DNA of 64,000 nt. Source: Acanthacorydalis orientalis (taxonomy: Eukaryota; Arthropoda; Insecta; Megaloptera; Corydalidae). Location: positions 8,832,501-8,896,500 of the forward strand of contig CM068320.1 of NCBI GenBank assembly GCA_034766995.1. The letters are read 5' to 3'. Positions within the stretch are counted from its first letter, which is position 1; the number at the start of each line of letters is the position of its first letter. Shown piece by piece: positions 52,018 to 63,789 of this stretch. The translations under genes and the position numbers were made by a program. The notes beneath the pieces were generated by a model, which had not been told where the DNA came from, made no database searches, and saw only the letters and a program-made list of their open reading frames with translations.

Positions 52018-53986
52018 ACTGGATTCAGTATAATTAGAACATTCAGAAAACAATATTTGAAATGTGTCTCAGTATTTTGATACGTGATTATAAAGGGATT
52101 AAACAAAATGTAATGACATTTTTAAGTTATGGACAAATATTTAATTTGTTACAATATTTGTCTTTCTTTCATAATTATAGAAACAGGGTAGATTTTTTTA
52201 AAAATAATAATTTTCACTTACAATATAATTTACACTTCGAACGGTTATTAAAAATGATATAATCAGAAAGCAATTGTTGCGTGAAATCAAATCAATTATA
52301 ATTGTCATGTGGAGAAATTGAAGTGAAATAAATTATTAATACTGTAGCTACATAGGGCATTTTGCATTAGGTTAGTAGAAACATACTTATGGTACTTTTG
52401 AGTTGAAACTGCTATTAAAATTCTTTTTCTTGCTTACGTTCCGGTCTGTTGTGTTGTACTTTTGAAGTATTCGCCGTTGTTTCTCTGTCATCATATTCTA
52501 TTAAGACAGATTTTAGTATTCCTGCAATCTTTATGTAATTTTAAATTCGATATTTATAGAATGCATCATTAACGTCTGTCAGAGAATCCAGTTAGTACAC
52601 TAGAAAGATACTTGAAGATGAAATAAATAACGACACCGGTCGTATTGAAATACGGTTGGCAGGATCTCAAAAGAGTTAATACTTGAAAAGAACAAAAATG
52701 AATTAATTCGTTTTAGAAGAGTGTGCATTAGTACTCAACAAAAAGTATGACTAGTTTTTGTATCCGGTGAAGTGCAATTTAAATGAAAATTATAAAAAAT
52801 AAAAATGTAATTTTTTTATTGCAACTTGTATTTGATTTTACACCGTTTTCGATATCCCTTTATAGATCACGTTTCTAAACGATAGTGAAATACATTAAAG
52901 CTTAATTCACTTTTTATACACCATTACTCATTTATATTTAGTGTATAATATTTTTATTTTATTGTATGGTTGTAGGTAGATGTTTCAAAATCAAATATGA
53001 CTACATACTTATTTATGATGCTTTTTGAAAGATTTAAGTATGACAAAGAATAAATGGGGGATTATAATCTTTAAGAATTGGAATTTGTAGAAATTATAAT
53101 ATATTTATATATTATTTCGATTTCGTTTTAGACTTTGTTGTAATGATTACGTGCCTTTTATAAACTGTATGATTAAATGTTTTTATTTATTATTAATAAA
53201 ATTGCACAGTTTTGTTATTATTTTTTATTACAAATAAGTTTGGAAGTAAATTGAAATTGTGTGCAAGTCAGTGCTTATTAAATAACATTGCTAGAATATG
53301 TAATAATAAAATATAACGTATATTCTAATCGTAGAGTTGATCTTGTAATGTAATGATTGGTTAGTGGTATAATAGCCGTACATTATTTTTATTTTCGTAA
53401 AGTTAAAATGGCAAGATTATGTATGCATATTACATTGTGTACCATATGTTACATTCCTATCTAATAATGTCAGTGTTGACTTTGCTAAATATAAAACAAA
53501 CAAGAGTGAATATAAAATAAAACGAATCATTTAACACGACTGCCAACAAATAACGTTATAAACATTTATTTGCATACAAAACTCCATAAAAGACATCACC
53601 TTTGTAAAATCCGTGCTGTAGATAAAAAGGGCGTTACGCTACAAATGTGACATAACAAAAGCTCTGTTAAGAAAAATAAACCGCTTGTAAATGCGGTCCT
53701 CCTCGTCATAGAACACGAACGAGAGTGAGAGATGTGCCCTATAACCCTTCGCCCGTTTCTCCCTGTGTTTTTCTGTTCCTGTCCTTCCCAATACACACGC
53801 GAGTGAGTAACAAAAATCTGTTACAATTTCAACGCCTTATCTACTACACTTTGACAAGAACATTGACTTTGTAATAAACGATCTTTTTATACGGTAGTGA
53901 GAGGTACAGCCGGTCGTTTTTTTCTCCGCTTCATCCATGTTCCGTTCTATCATCCACCACTCTTTTACTTACTTATACTTGTGAAC

Positions 53987-53988
<2 letters not shown>
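52018..53988. other. AT-rich DNA then CpG-rich block, no confirmed gene
   Basis: Nothing recognised to about 53590. The block 53600-53930 is GC-richer with CpGs (GAACACGAACGAGAG, CTTCGCCCGTTTCTCC). Its 66-codon minus frame (53596-53796) has no recognisable domain. Confidence 0.5.
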
Positions 53989-54037
<49 letters not shown>

Positions 54038-54071
54038 CATACATACACACACACACAGATATACCACACAC

Positions 54072-54128
<57 letters not shown>

Positions 54129-54135
54129 CATACAC
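53989..54135. repeat. (TA)n(CA)n compound arrays
   Basis: Two TA arrays (53989-54034, 54080-54122) joined by CACACA/CATA units. Confidence 0.96.
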
Positions 54136-56097
54136 AAACTTGATCCTTTTGATATTATCGTTTCACTAAAGTCAGATGTAATCTACAACGACGCTGTAAT
54201 GAAATTATGCGATTTTGTATAACACTGAATATAAAAAAAACGGTCGGCTGAAGTTTGTTGGTAGGTGTACATCGTAGAGAAACATGAAAAGTGTGCAACG
54301 CCATAATGATAATCTCAATGATGCAGAAGAAACATTCTTGTACTTTTTTTAGCCTCTTTATTAAGATTTTTATTTTATTTTTTTTTATTACTGTTTCATT
54401 TCTCTTTATATATAGTATATTTTTAATGCACTCTTTCAATGTATAGATTTTCTTTCGTTTTAAAATCGCAGAGCTAATAATGTTGAAGTATTAATTACAC
54501 TTCAGTATGTAACATTTATGTACATGATCTAATATAAATCATTAATTAGTTAAATATGGAAGCTTGAGGTACATATAATATTATGCTTCTTATGGTATAT
54601 TAATTAATAATTTCTCTTTATCATTTAATATTATGATATTCTCAGTTAGAAAAAGAACTTTTTATTCATTTTTAATTGTTGTTAAATTTTTATAAATTGA
54701 ATTCTGTTTCTTTTTCGTGTTTTGTTACTTACGAGTTCATTTCTTTTACAAGTGTTTTTGACTTTTATCTTTTGATTTTTAACTCCTATCACTTAAAAAT
54801 CGACCCGAAGATGAAGAAAGTTAAAACTAGTCGTAAAGGAACGAACTTATACGTGCTATTAAATGAGTCTTCCGGATCAAACATGAACAAGAACTACATA
54901 TTAAAACAACACAATATAAATGGAAATTGTTCCATGAATACACAGATTATGACAACTAAAAGAAATCGAAATAATATGGAACGTTGTTGTAGTGGGCATT
55001 GCAGAATCGATTATATTTTCTAATACATTTTGTGATTGATATGTATTTTTTAAACGTGTTATGTACGAAAATCATCGAAATGCTGAATCGGAAAGTGGAA
55101 ATATTTTTTTGAGCCGTTCTAAAGATTTTGATAAAAAGAATGGCTTCCTTGGTTTGTATAAAAGATTGAGTAATTTAAACACAATGGTTTGTAACAGTAC
55201 AAAATTGGACTCCACAAATTGACATATATTGACCGATGCACAAGTTTTTACGGACTCCATAAGTACAGACATACTGACACAGTCTTTACGTTATGAATCC
55301 ATAAACGTTCATGTGAATTCACTCGACAAAGAATCAATTTTTAGATAATAAAATAGGTATTCAGTTAATTCATAATTGTATTAATGTACTTATGTCAAGT
55401 AAACTATGAACACATAAGTAAGACCATTGTATAAAAATACTTTCTCTTTCTATCAGTATTGTACATTTCAAATTTGATAATTTTCGTTCATTTGTCTTAA
55501 AAGTGATTGGAAAAGTAGGGAGAAAAATTAGATTTATTTCCACTTAAATTTCTTTTTTAGTATTTGAAACGCCGGGTCAAGTATATTCAGATAAGATAAG
55601 ATGTATATAGATCAACATTTATTTGTAAATTTATTTATAAGATATTTTTTTCCAAAGTCTCATTATTTTTTCGTTTATGCTTGTACAGTTGTAAATTATT
55701 CACAATTGAATCACTGAATATTTCAGTAAATGATTATCCAACCAACTTCTTCAAATGGTTTTCTTTCAATAATTTTATATAATAAAAAAGCAGTATCTAT
55801 TATGACCACAAAATCTTTTGAACCAACGATTTTTTTATGCTAGTTTGTTCAGATGATTCCATGAAAAATAATTTACTAGTATTCGGTCAGATATTCGTGG
55901 TATCCAAAAAATGAAACATCACTATCTATCAACCTGAAGTATAAATTTCAATAAAAAAAACTATTGTACATGATGTTTTTAATATTGATTAATATTGATT
56001 GTTTTTAATATTGATTAGATGATTAATTTTTAATAATTAATTCGTGCTAATAAAATCTGGTCAGTTAAGCAAACATCCTGTATATTTTTACACAAAA

Positions 56098-56141
<44 letters not shown>

Positions 56142-58199
56142 GTGTGTGTGTAAAGTAAGAAGTGGATATGAACTTTACATTTATGATTCATAAGAGAATA
56201 GTTTTCGTGGCTCAATATCGTCAACATCGTTTTAATAACGCAGTATTCACAGCTGTATTATTTTTTTAAATCGATACTATTAAACGTTGAAAATGTTTCT
56301 AGTTAAATTGCTATAGGAGTAACAATGGCAGACAGAAAAAAATATAATAATAATGATGCAAATAACCATCATGATTATGAGTTTTTTTTCACAAACAGGT
56401 AAAGGTGTCTGTTTCTGTAGATAGAAAGGTAGTTAGAGCAGGTGTTCGATTCTAGGTAATAGTGGGTGAGCTTGCGACGGCCGTTTGAAGCGACCAGCAG
56501 TAGTAGTAATAGTGGGGTGGTTATACCGACACAAAACTTTTTTAATCAATCCGGAAATTGATGTTATAACATTTCATTTCTCTCCGTTTGACATCTACGC
56601 CATTCGTGTAATGAAGTTTAAAAGCTGAGCTTATTCTCTACGCCCCATCTACACGCGAGCGTTAATATTGTATATAACGTCTCATACAACTCATTCCCCA
56701 CGTCGAACTCTGCACGTCGTTTTCGAATAGACGTCGAGGTGTTGTTGCATTATTTAATTAAAACTATTTTATCTTCGTTGCATTTAAAAATACATGCCGT
56801 GAATATTATATATATATATAGTGTGTGTATGTGTGTTTAAGTTCAATTTCTTGAATTTTCATTTTTCATACTTTTAAATGCGCTAGACGCGCATTTCGTT
56901 CGTATTACATTTACGATATTTCTTTTTAAAATGTTTTTCATAAAAGTATTCGTTTGATAATAAAAAGTTAATATTTTATATGGATGTGTATATTTACATT
57001 CTAGAACATATAAAAGAGAATATTTTATAAACCAGACTCATTTCTATTAATTTTCTAATGCTTAATTAATGTTATACATACACACACACACATACACATA
57101 CATACACACACATACACATGCACGCACATATAATAGACGTATACATGTGTATAAGAATATATGAAAAACTACAAGTATATTTTATACAGTTCAATATTAA
57201 CATCTTTAGCGCAGATATCGTTAAAGGGTAGGAATTAAAAAATAGATTCTCAACAGATATTATATTTTACTTTTACAAATGAAGTTCTCATTAACCTCAT
57301 AAGCAGCAATTTTTTCTGATCAAAAATTTTATATAATTGGTTATTGTTGATTCTTGCTTATGCCATTTCGATGATAATTCCATCATTTTTTTAAAGCGCT
57401 TTTTTGTACTTGATGTCTCTAAGGCTTTTTGTATTGCTATCGAAATATGTGTAAGTATAATAACAACCAAAAATGATCAATAATTTATAATAGAACAGTA
57501 TTGATCAGAAAAAAGTTTATGGTTTGTTAGGTAAGCGAATATTTATTTGTGAAAATAAAGTTAACCTCAGTGCCAGAAATTGCATTGTAGTAATTCTTGT
57601 AAAAGTATTTTGTGTTCATAAAAAAATAAAACCGAAAAGAAAATATTTTCCAACTATTCTGAGTGTCATATAATCCTTCTTTTTTTTTAAAAAAAATAAT
57701 TTCATAAATCATTTCTATAGTCTACAAAACTTTTATTAATTTTTTAATTTTAGTCGGTTTATATATTGCTGATATGCCTAATACTGTAAAAAGTGTTGGA
57801 TATCAGACTTAATAATGTTAAATTTTTATTGTGTACTTATGTTTTCCATACTTAATTCTCTAGCTACTACACCAAGATCGACAAGAACATGCCAAGGGCG
57901 TTTCGTTACTTTGATTTCACAAAATACAGTTCTGGTAGATTAGCGATTATCAGAAAAAATCAGTAATCATTGATCAGAAACATTTTTCTACTTTTTGGAG
58001 TGAAGTAATAATTCCTTTGTTAAAATCCGCTTTCTCATTTAGCAACAGGTTGGTTAGTAATAATAAAGAAACATCCCTGAATACAGACTCGTTCGTAAAT
58101 TGCAAATGTATAATTTTTCAACTCATTTGACTTTGATTATAGAATTTGACCTTCCAGTTTAATGTCATTTTAGATTAATTTTACAATTAATAAAGTATG
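54136..58199. other. Unique DNA, no confirmed gene
   Basis: A 115-codon open frame at 54676-55023 ends in a polar stretch (KMKKVKTSRKGTNLYVLLNE) but matches nothing I recognise. A tandem repeat of TTTTTAATATTGATT-type units lies at 55975-56030. Arrays at 56100-56150 (TA, GT), 56803-56835 (TA, GT) and 57078-57125 (CA). A CpG-rich block lies at 56440-56760. At 56385-56404 TTTTTTTTCACAAACAG|GTAAAG resembles an acceptor fused to a weak donor. Confidence 0.45.
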
Positions 58200-58201
58200 T
58201 A

Positions 58202-59469
58202 TGAGGTTGATCAAAAAGTAATTGCGTTTTTTTCCAATAAATGTATTTAAATGTAACTAACTTCATTCTAAACCGTAAATTTGTTAAGTAAGATTTCTGA
58301 CAGTTCAAGCTTGTTTTAGAAAAATAAAGTGCACGATTTTATTATCAATTGCTTGTTTGCCGTCGACTGCAAAATGGAAAATCAAAAGGAACATTTTCGT
58401 CATATTATGTTATATTTACTTCCGAAAACGAAAAAACGCTGTGCAAGCTCATAAAAACTCATGTAATGTGTATGATGAAGATGCTTGAAAACTACGGCAG
58501 TGTCAGAATTGGTTTGCTGAATTTCGATCTCAAGATTTTGATGTTAAAGATGCACTACGCTCAGGAAGGCCAATCGAAGTTGTTGATGACAAAATAAAGG
58601 CATTGATCGAATGAAGTTAACGTTTAACGTCACGAAAGATTGCTTAGAATCTTAACATAACGAAATCGAGTGTTGAAAACCATTTAAAACAACTTGGGTA
58701 CGTTATTAAGATCGATATTTAGGATACACATGAACTCAAAGAAATTCATCTCACTAAGCGCATTGGCATTGGCATTCTCTCTTGAAACGTGAAGAAAACA
58801 ATCCACTTTTGAAAGTTTAACAGGCAATGAAAAATGGATCTACAACAACATTGAACAAAAAAGATCGTAGAGCAAACGTGGTTAACCTGCTCAAAGCATT
58901 TCAAAAACAGATGTTCACCAAAATGTAAATTAAGCTGTTTTGTTTTGAGGTATTGTGTGTTTTGAGTTGCTTCTAAACCATTGAACTAAACAATTTATTC
59001 AGACGTGTACTGTCGTCAGCTGGATAAATAAAATGACGCCATTAAACAGAAGCGTTCGGAATTGGTGAATCGCAAAGGTGTTGTGTCTCACCATGATAAC
59101 GCCGGACAGGTTACGAGTTTAGTCGTCACTCTTCAAAAATTGTTGCAGCTTGGATGGGATTTGTTTCTACATCTATCATATTCGTCATACTTGGCATTAT
59201 CAGACTACCATTTATTTCGTTCTTTGCAAAATTCCTTGAATGGTAAAACCTTCGCTGCTGCTGAGGATATCAAATCGTTTTTGGAACTGTTCTTTGTCGA
59301 AAAACGGTAAGAACTTTTTTGAGCGTGGAAACATGAAATCACCTAAAAATGGCAAAAAGCAATCGAATAAAACATACAATATAATATTTATAAAGTTTTT
59401 GTTTCCCATGAAAAATTCACCTTTCATTTACATAGAAGAAAAAACGCAATTACTTCTTGGCCAATCCAA
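58202..59469 (+). mobile_element. Mariner element, mellifera-like (decayed)
   Basis: Full length, 1,268 bp. The left end is TGAGGTTGATCAAAAAGTAA then TTGCG. The right end, inverted, is TTGGATTGGCCAAGAAGTAA then TTGCG. TA lies directly outside both ends (58200-58201 and 59470-59471). The size and the AAGTAATTGCG termini are typical of the mellifera subfamily. There is no (TA)n array next to it. Confidence 0.92.
58374..59410 (+). pseudogene. Mariner transposase pseudogene, mellifera-like
   Basis: Blocks in order from ATG at 58374: MENQKEHFRHI, RQCQNWFAEFRSQDFDVKDA and PIEVVDDKIKALIE, forming the helix-turn-helix domain. SKSSVENHLKQLGYV and a broken W-PHELKEIHLTKRI follow. LLKREENNPF and TGNEKWIYNN come next, where the first catalytic D is changed to N. 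Remnants of the core precede NRKGVVSHHDNAG, which holds the second D. SSYLALSDYHLF holds the third D, then RSLQNSLNGKTF and ERGNMKSPKNGKK. Besides the D-to-N change there are many stops and frameshifts and a degraded central part, so the copy is dead. Confidence 0.92.
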
Positions 59470-59471
59470 TA

Positions 59472-60365
59472 TATTCACAAACTTTTAATTTTGCTGCTTT
59501 TGCTGGATATTAGTCGTTTAATACGCCTTTAACTTGAAAAGCCGTATCTTGTATGAATATAACTAAAGTTTTATTGAAATTTAGTTTGTTAGACAAAGAC
59601 AATGTCTTTAAGCATTTAAATCTGTATACAATTATAAATAGTGAAAGAAGTGTCACTTATTCTACAAAAAGTAGTAAATTTAAATTCCAAAAATGAAACA
59701 TTTTTTACTTCAGTTACCCGACTGAATTTTATTGTGCAAATATGGCTTTTATCTTTATAGTATCATTAATATGGTTATCAAAATGTGTGTGTGTATATAT
59801 ATATATATTATATATATATATATATATATATTTACACTATCGTTCTGTATATAAATATATTTGTGTATATTTTATATATTTTGATAAAAAATTTGTAGCC
59901 GAGAAAGTATATTTTATTTCGTATAAAGCGAATTATTCAGTGTTCATTCCCCAGTCTCAGTATCAATTCTTGTTTTCATAAATCTGACAAGGCACCCATT
60001 TCTATTCAATTGGAATAATGAAAACCGTACAAAGGCTTCTTTTACATTGCAATAAACACATTTTTATTACATTTTAAATGACGTGGACGCCGAAACTCTC
60101 GCTAATATCGAGAACCTTTAATGAATTTTAATAACAACGTCGTTATCTTTATTGAAGCCGTCGTCGTTGCGTCGTTAACGAACGAATAAACACAGTTGAT
60201 TTTTTTTCAGAGAAAAAACAAACATTGTAAAAATATATATATATACGTACATAAAATAATGTACATTAAAGCGAGTGTAAAAAAAATATACAGCAGATGA
60301 GAGGATATTGTATAAACAGTACATTTGTAACAGGTATGTTACTTGTATAAAATTAGGTTATAATA
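59472..60365. other. AT-rich DNA, no gene seen
   Basis: TA runs at 59796-59831 and 60233-60245. A CpG-rich patch at 60085-60190 (CCGTCGTCGTTGCGTCG) lies within 200 bp of the candidate exon. Confidence 0.5.
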
Positions 60366-60371
60366 ACTCAC

Positions 60372-60680
60372 CTGGCGTACGTGGAATCGGATCGGCCTCA
60401 TCGAGACACGCGATAAGGACGAAAATCCCGCCGCCGAGTTAATTAATTTCGTTCTCAGGTTACTATTATTGTTTTGATTTAATTAAGATACACCCCGCAT
60501 ATTTTAATAGCCGGTCGGTACTGGTGTGTAAGCGGACAAGTAACGGCGTCGGTGTCGCTGCTCGTATAACGTCGTCGCGCCGTTTCGATATCTCCTCGCT
60601 GCATGCACAGAAGAAACTAGTGAATTGAAAATAGCGAAAACGTGCGTGCAAGCGAGCGGACGAGTGGAAGCGATACATTC
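60372..60680 (-). CDS. Candidate 5' exon with strong splice donor (minus strand)
   Basis: In a CpG-rich block the minus strand reads CGCCAG|GTGAGTTATT, a consensus splice donor with the boundary at 60372|60371. In phase 0 an ATG at 60401 gives MRPIRFHVRQ up to the donor. The frame also remains open upstream (SAAGFSSLSRVS before the M). A second open frame at 60466-60678 is in another phase. The transcription start is unknown; 60680 is only where the GC-rich sequence ends. No known protein was recognised from ten residues. A non-coding first exon is the main alternative. Confidence 0.3.
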
Positions 60681-60993
60681 CCCTGTATAACAGTGGGAGA
60701 ATTTTAAATTGCTTCTACATTACACGAGCTTTTCTTATATGAGTGGTGGTTATGTATACAGTGCGGTGCGTAAATCTTAAACCGGTTTAAATAATTTAAA
60801 ATAAACACACTTAGACGTTTTATTTCGAAATAAATCTTTTTTAATTGTTTTATATTTTTATACAGTGTGTGTCATTCGTTTTGGTATTATATAATCTCAT
60901 TAAAGTAAAAAATGTACAAACTGTCTGAAAATGAAATAACAAATATATTTTGCAGTGGGGTAGACTTTCGTCCACTTATGATGTACATATATA
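60681..60993. other. AT-rich DNA, nothing recognised
   Basis: Could hold a promoter for the minus-strand candidate exon, but no clear TATA box and initiator pair was seen. Confidence 0.5.
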
Positions 60994-62277
60994 TTAGGTT
61001 GTAACATATCAAGTTGCCAAATTTCAGTCAGAGGTCGACCGCGATTGAGAAAGGTTCTGTCCAATATTTTACAAGTTCATCTATTTGGAATTAACTAATG
61101 TACTGTACCTTTAAATTGTTTTAAAATATGGAGTTATTGTTATTTTTATTTTTTTTATACCCTTTAATAGGATAGTATCCATAAAAGATTTTCGTCTACT
61201 TTTTTTAATACGAGTTCAAGTTAGGACATAATGCAGCGGTAGCAGGTAGACATATCAATGGAGCTTTCGAAGAAGGGTCGGCTAGCCAGAGAACAATTCA
61301 ATTATTGTTCAAAAAATTTTGTTTCGGTAATATGAATCTCGACAATGAGCCTCGACGAAGGCTTAATAAACCATTGTGAACGAAGAAAATTTGAGAGCCA
61401 TGGTGGAATATAATCTACATACAACAGTTCGAGCACTCGCATGTGATTTAAGTGTTAGTGTTAGGACTGTATCTCGTCACCTCGCTTCAATAGTAAAGGC
61501 GAAAAAGCTGGATAAGTGGGTATAGCATGAATTGACAGATGGTCAGAAACTGAGACGCTTAGAGGTGTGTTCTTCATTGATGATTCGAAATTATAAAATG
61601 CCATTTTTAAATTAATTCATTACTTGTGATGAAAAGTGGATTCTGTATGATAACAGAAAAAGATCAGGACAATGGTTAAATGCAAATAAAGCTTCGGGAC
61701 ATGTACCCTAGCCGTCATTACACCGAAAAAAACTTATGGTTACTGAATGGTGGACAGATAAAGGAATAATTCACTACTCTTTTTTAAAACTAGGCGAAGC
61801 AATTCCAGCTGGTTCATATTGTCGGGAAATCAACAATATGAATGAAAAATTAAAAACAAAACATCCAATGCTAATCAATAGATATGGGTCAATACTATTG
61901 CGAGACATTGCTCGACCACACACATCTCGAATCACAATTTCCAAATTAAATTCATTAAATTATGAAATTTTACCGCATCCCCCTTATTCACTAGATCTTT
62001 CACAGACACACTATCATCCTTTTCGTCACTTGGAATATTTTTTAAAAAATAAAAAATTACGAAACCAAACAAAAGTGATTGAAGGATTAGAAGACTTAAA
62101 GAGACTATAAGTTCTAAAAATGGCGATTTTTATAAAAGTGGGATAAACAATCTAATTTCTCGTTGACAAAAGATCATTGAAGCTGATGGAGCTTGTTTTG
62201 ATTAAATATATTTTGTTTTGTTAAAAATATTGCGTTTTAATTCTCACTTACAAATTTAGCAATTTCATATATTACAC

Positions 62278-62282
<5 letters not shown>
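60994..62282 (+). mobile_element. Mariner element, cecropia-like (decayed)
   Basis: Left end TTAGGTTGTAACATATCAAG then TTGCCAAATTT. Right end, inverted, TAAGGGTGTAATATATGAAA then TTGCTAAATTT. The two align along about 35 bases with scattered differences. TA precedes the left end; the right end joins a (TA)n array at 62283. Length about 1.29 kb. Confidence 0.88.
61212..62110 (+). pseudogene. Mariner transposase pseudogene, cecropia-like
   Basis: Blocks: EFKLGHNAAVAGRHINGAFE, GSASQRTIQLLFKKFCFGN, TTVRALACDLSVSVRTVSRH (helix-turn-helix pair), KAKKLDKWV.HELTDGQKLR and TCDEKWILYDNRKRSGQWL (first catalytic D). KLMVTEWWTDKGIIHYSFLK and INNMNEKLKTKHPMLINRYG follow. SILLRDIARPHTSRITISK holds the second D, with N changed to I, and LNYEILPHPPYSLDL comes after. 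The third motif reads SQTHYHPF, so the third D is replaced by H. The order and wording match the SETMAR/Hsmar1 group. There are few stops, and 61736-62110 is open for 124 codons, so it is one of the less decayed copies, but the active site is broken. Confidence 0.92.
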
Positions 62283-62331
<49 letters not shown>

Positions 62332-62341
62332 TACATGCATT

Positions 62342-62402
<61 letters not shown>

Positions 62403-62403
62403 T
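62283..62403. repeat. (TA)n and (CA)n arrays between two transposons
   Basis: TA array from the mariner right end to 62328, then a CA run (62342-62352), then TA/CA units to 62403. Confidence 0.96.
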
Positions 62404-62415
62404 CATATACATATA

Positions 62416-63080
62416 CACACCTAACCCTCTATTTACATGGTACTCGAATTTCACGTTTTCGGTTTAACACGGTTGAAGAAATGCGGAAAAACTTCCATTT
62501 ACGCAGTATTATTTTATTTTAACGCTGTCAATTGTCACTAGTAGAAATTGTCATTATCTACTAGTAGAAAATGTCCATATCCAGTGAATCAGAATGTGAT
62601 TGCAATGAACCAGTTCCAATACTTACTGCAAATAATATAGGTAAAGGATTTCGACATGTCAAAGAACTGAAAGATTCCTTCATTATGATTGATCCAAACA
62701 TGGAAAGAAATTGAAAATTTGGAAGGGACTTGCGTAATTGTTTAACTTAATATTAGGAACTTTATAAGGAGTTGAGTAAAGATTTGAAATAATCTTTGGT
62801 AACTGATTTTATTAAAACAGTTCCCGCCGTGCCTTTGGAAAATTAATTAGCGAAGTGAAGTTAATACAGAATGAACGCTTTTTTTGTTTTTAATGTTTTC
62901 CAAATAAATGTGTAAAATGCATTCTCTAGTTTTATTAAATATAAATAATATTGTTTTATTGCGGATTTGTAAAACCTATCCCTTATTTTTCATATGAGAT
63001 GTGGATTCGAATTTCACAATTCGTATTTACACGGTAATTTTGGGTAACCACTCTACCGTGTAAATCGAGGGTTAGGTGTG
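62416..63080 (+). mobile_element. Tigger/pogo-like element remnant, ~665 bp
   Basis: Left end CACACCTAACCCTCTATTTA then CATGG; right end, inverted, CACACCTAACCCTCGATTTA then CACGG. Subterminal blocks TTTAACACGG and ATTTACACGG repeat the theme, as in Tigger elements. TA lies outside the left end. A transposase C-terminal fragment remains inside, so this is an internally deleted copy. It lies between two TA arrays. Confidence 0.78.
62571..62845 (+). pseudogene. Tigger/pogo transposase C-terminal fragment
   Basis: From ATG at 62571: MSISSESECDCNEPVPILTA, then IGKGFRHVKELKDSFIMIDP, NMERN, a stop, KFGRDLRNCL and, after a frame change, LYKELSKDLK and SLVTDFIKTVP. The DPNMERS..F.R.L.N.L..YKELYKEL....Q..ITDFF pattern is the usual tail of Tigger transposases. 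The CENP-B-like DNA-binding domain and DDE core are gone. A second small duplication (CTAGTAGAAA twice) precedes the start. Confidence 0.75.
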
Positions 63081-63082
63081 TG

Positions 63083-63083
<1 letters not shown>

Positions 63084-63120
<37 letters not shown>
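63084..63120. repeat. (TA)n array right of Tigger remnant
   Basis: TA array beginning a few bases after the right terminal repeat. Confidence 0.95.
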
Positions 63121-63126
<6 letters not shown>

Positions 63127-63726
63127 TAAAGATAAGCTATGGAGTGTAGAACAAAAAGAAATCGGGGTCTTCATGTTATTTTATTAGTATTAAAATTTTA
63201 CTTTTTACACCCTGAGTTTTTTTTTGATTATTTCAGTAGATGTTTAGTTAGATACTTGAATATTTTTTGTATTTATAGATAGGTAAAATATAACACATTA
63301 TATAACAAATTCTAACTTTATTTTTAAATAGTCCATAAATGATTAATTTTTTTTGTATATGTTAAAGCATATTTTTGCTTTTCAAACTAATTATTGTATA
63401 AACGATTTAAACTATTTTGTAATAAATCTCCAATGGATTCAATACTGTTCACCTATAAATATAAACATTATGATACTTACGAAAGCCAAGTTGTATGTCT
63501 TCGTTCTTATTGCGCGTGTGTATTTTAATTTATATGTAAAGAATATTTTATATTTTCTGATGTTGAGTAAATAATATTTTTGTAAAAAAGTTAAATTAAT
63601 TGGAATAATAATTGCTTTCGCTAATTTTTTTATTGATCAATTCTAAGAAAAAATTATACATAGAACGTGAACATAACATATATATATATATATATATAAA
63701 TTAAAATTAACTCATTATTTACTATT

Positions 63727-63789
<63 letters not shown>

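Noticed and set aside
54676..55023. 115-codon plus-strand open frame with a hydrophobic N-terminal half
   Set aside because: The hydrophobic part is T-rich DNA translated as F, L and S; no domain recognised and no gene context.
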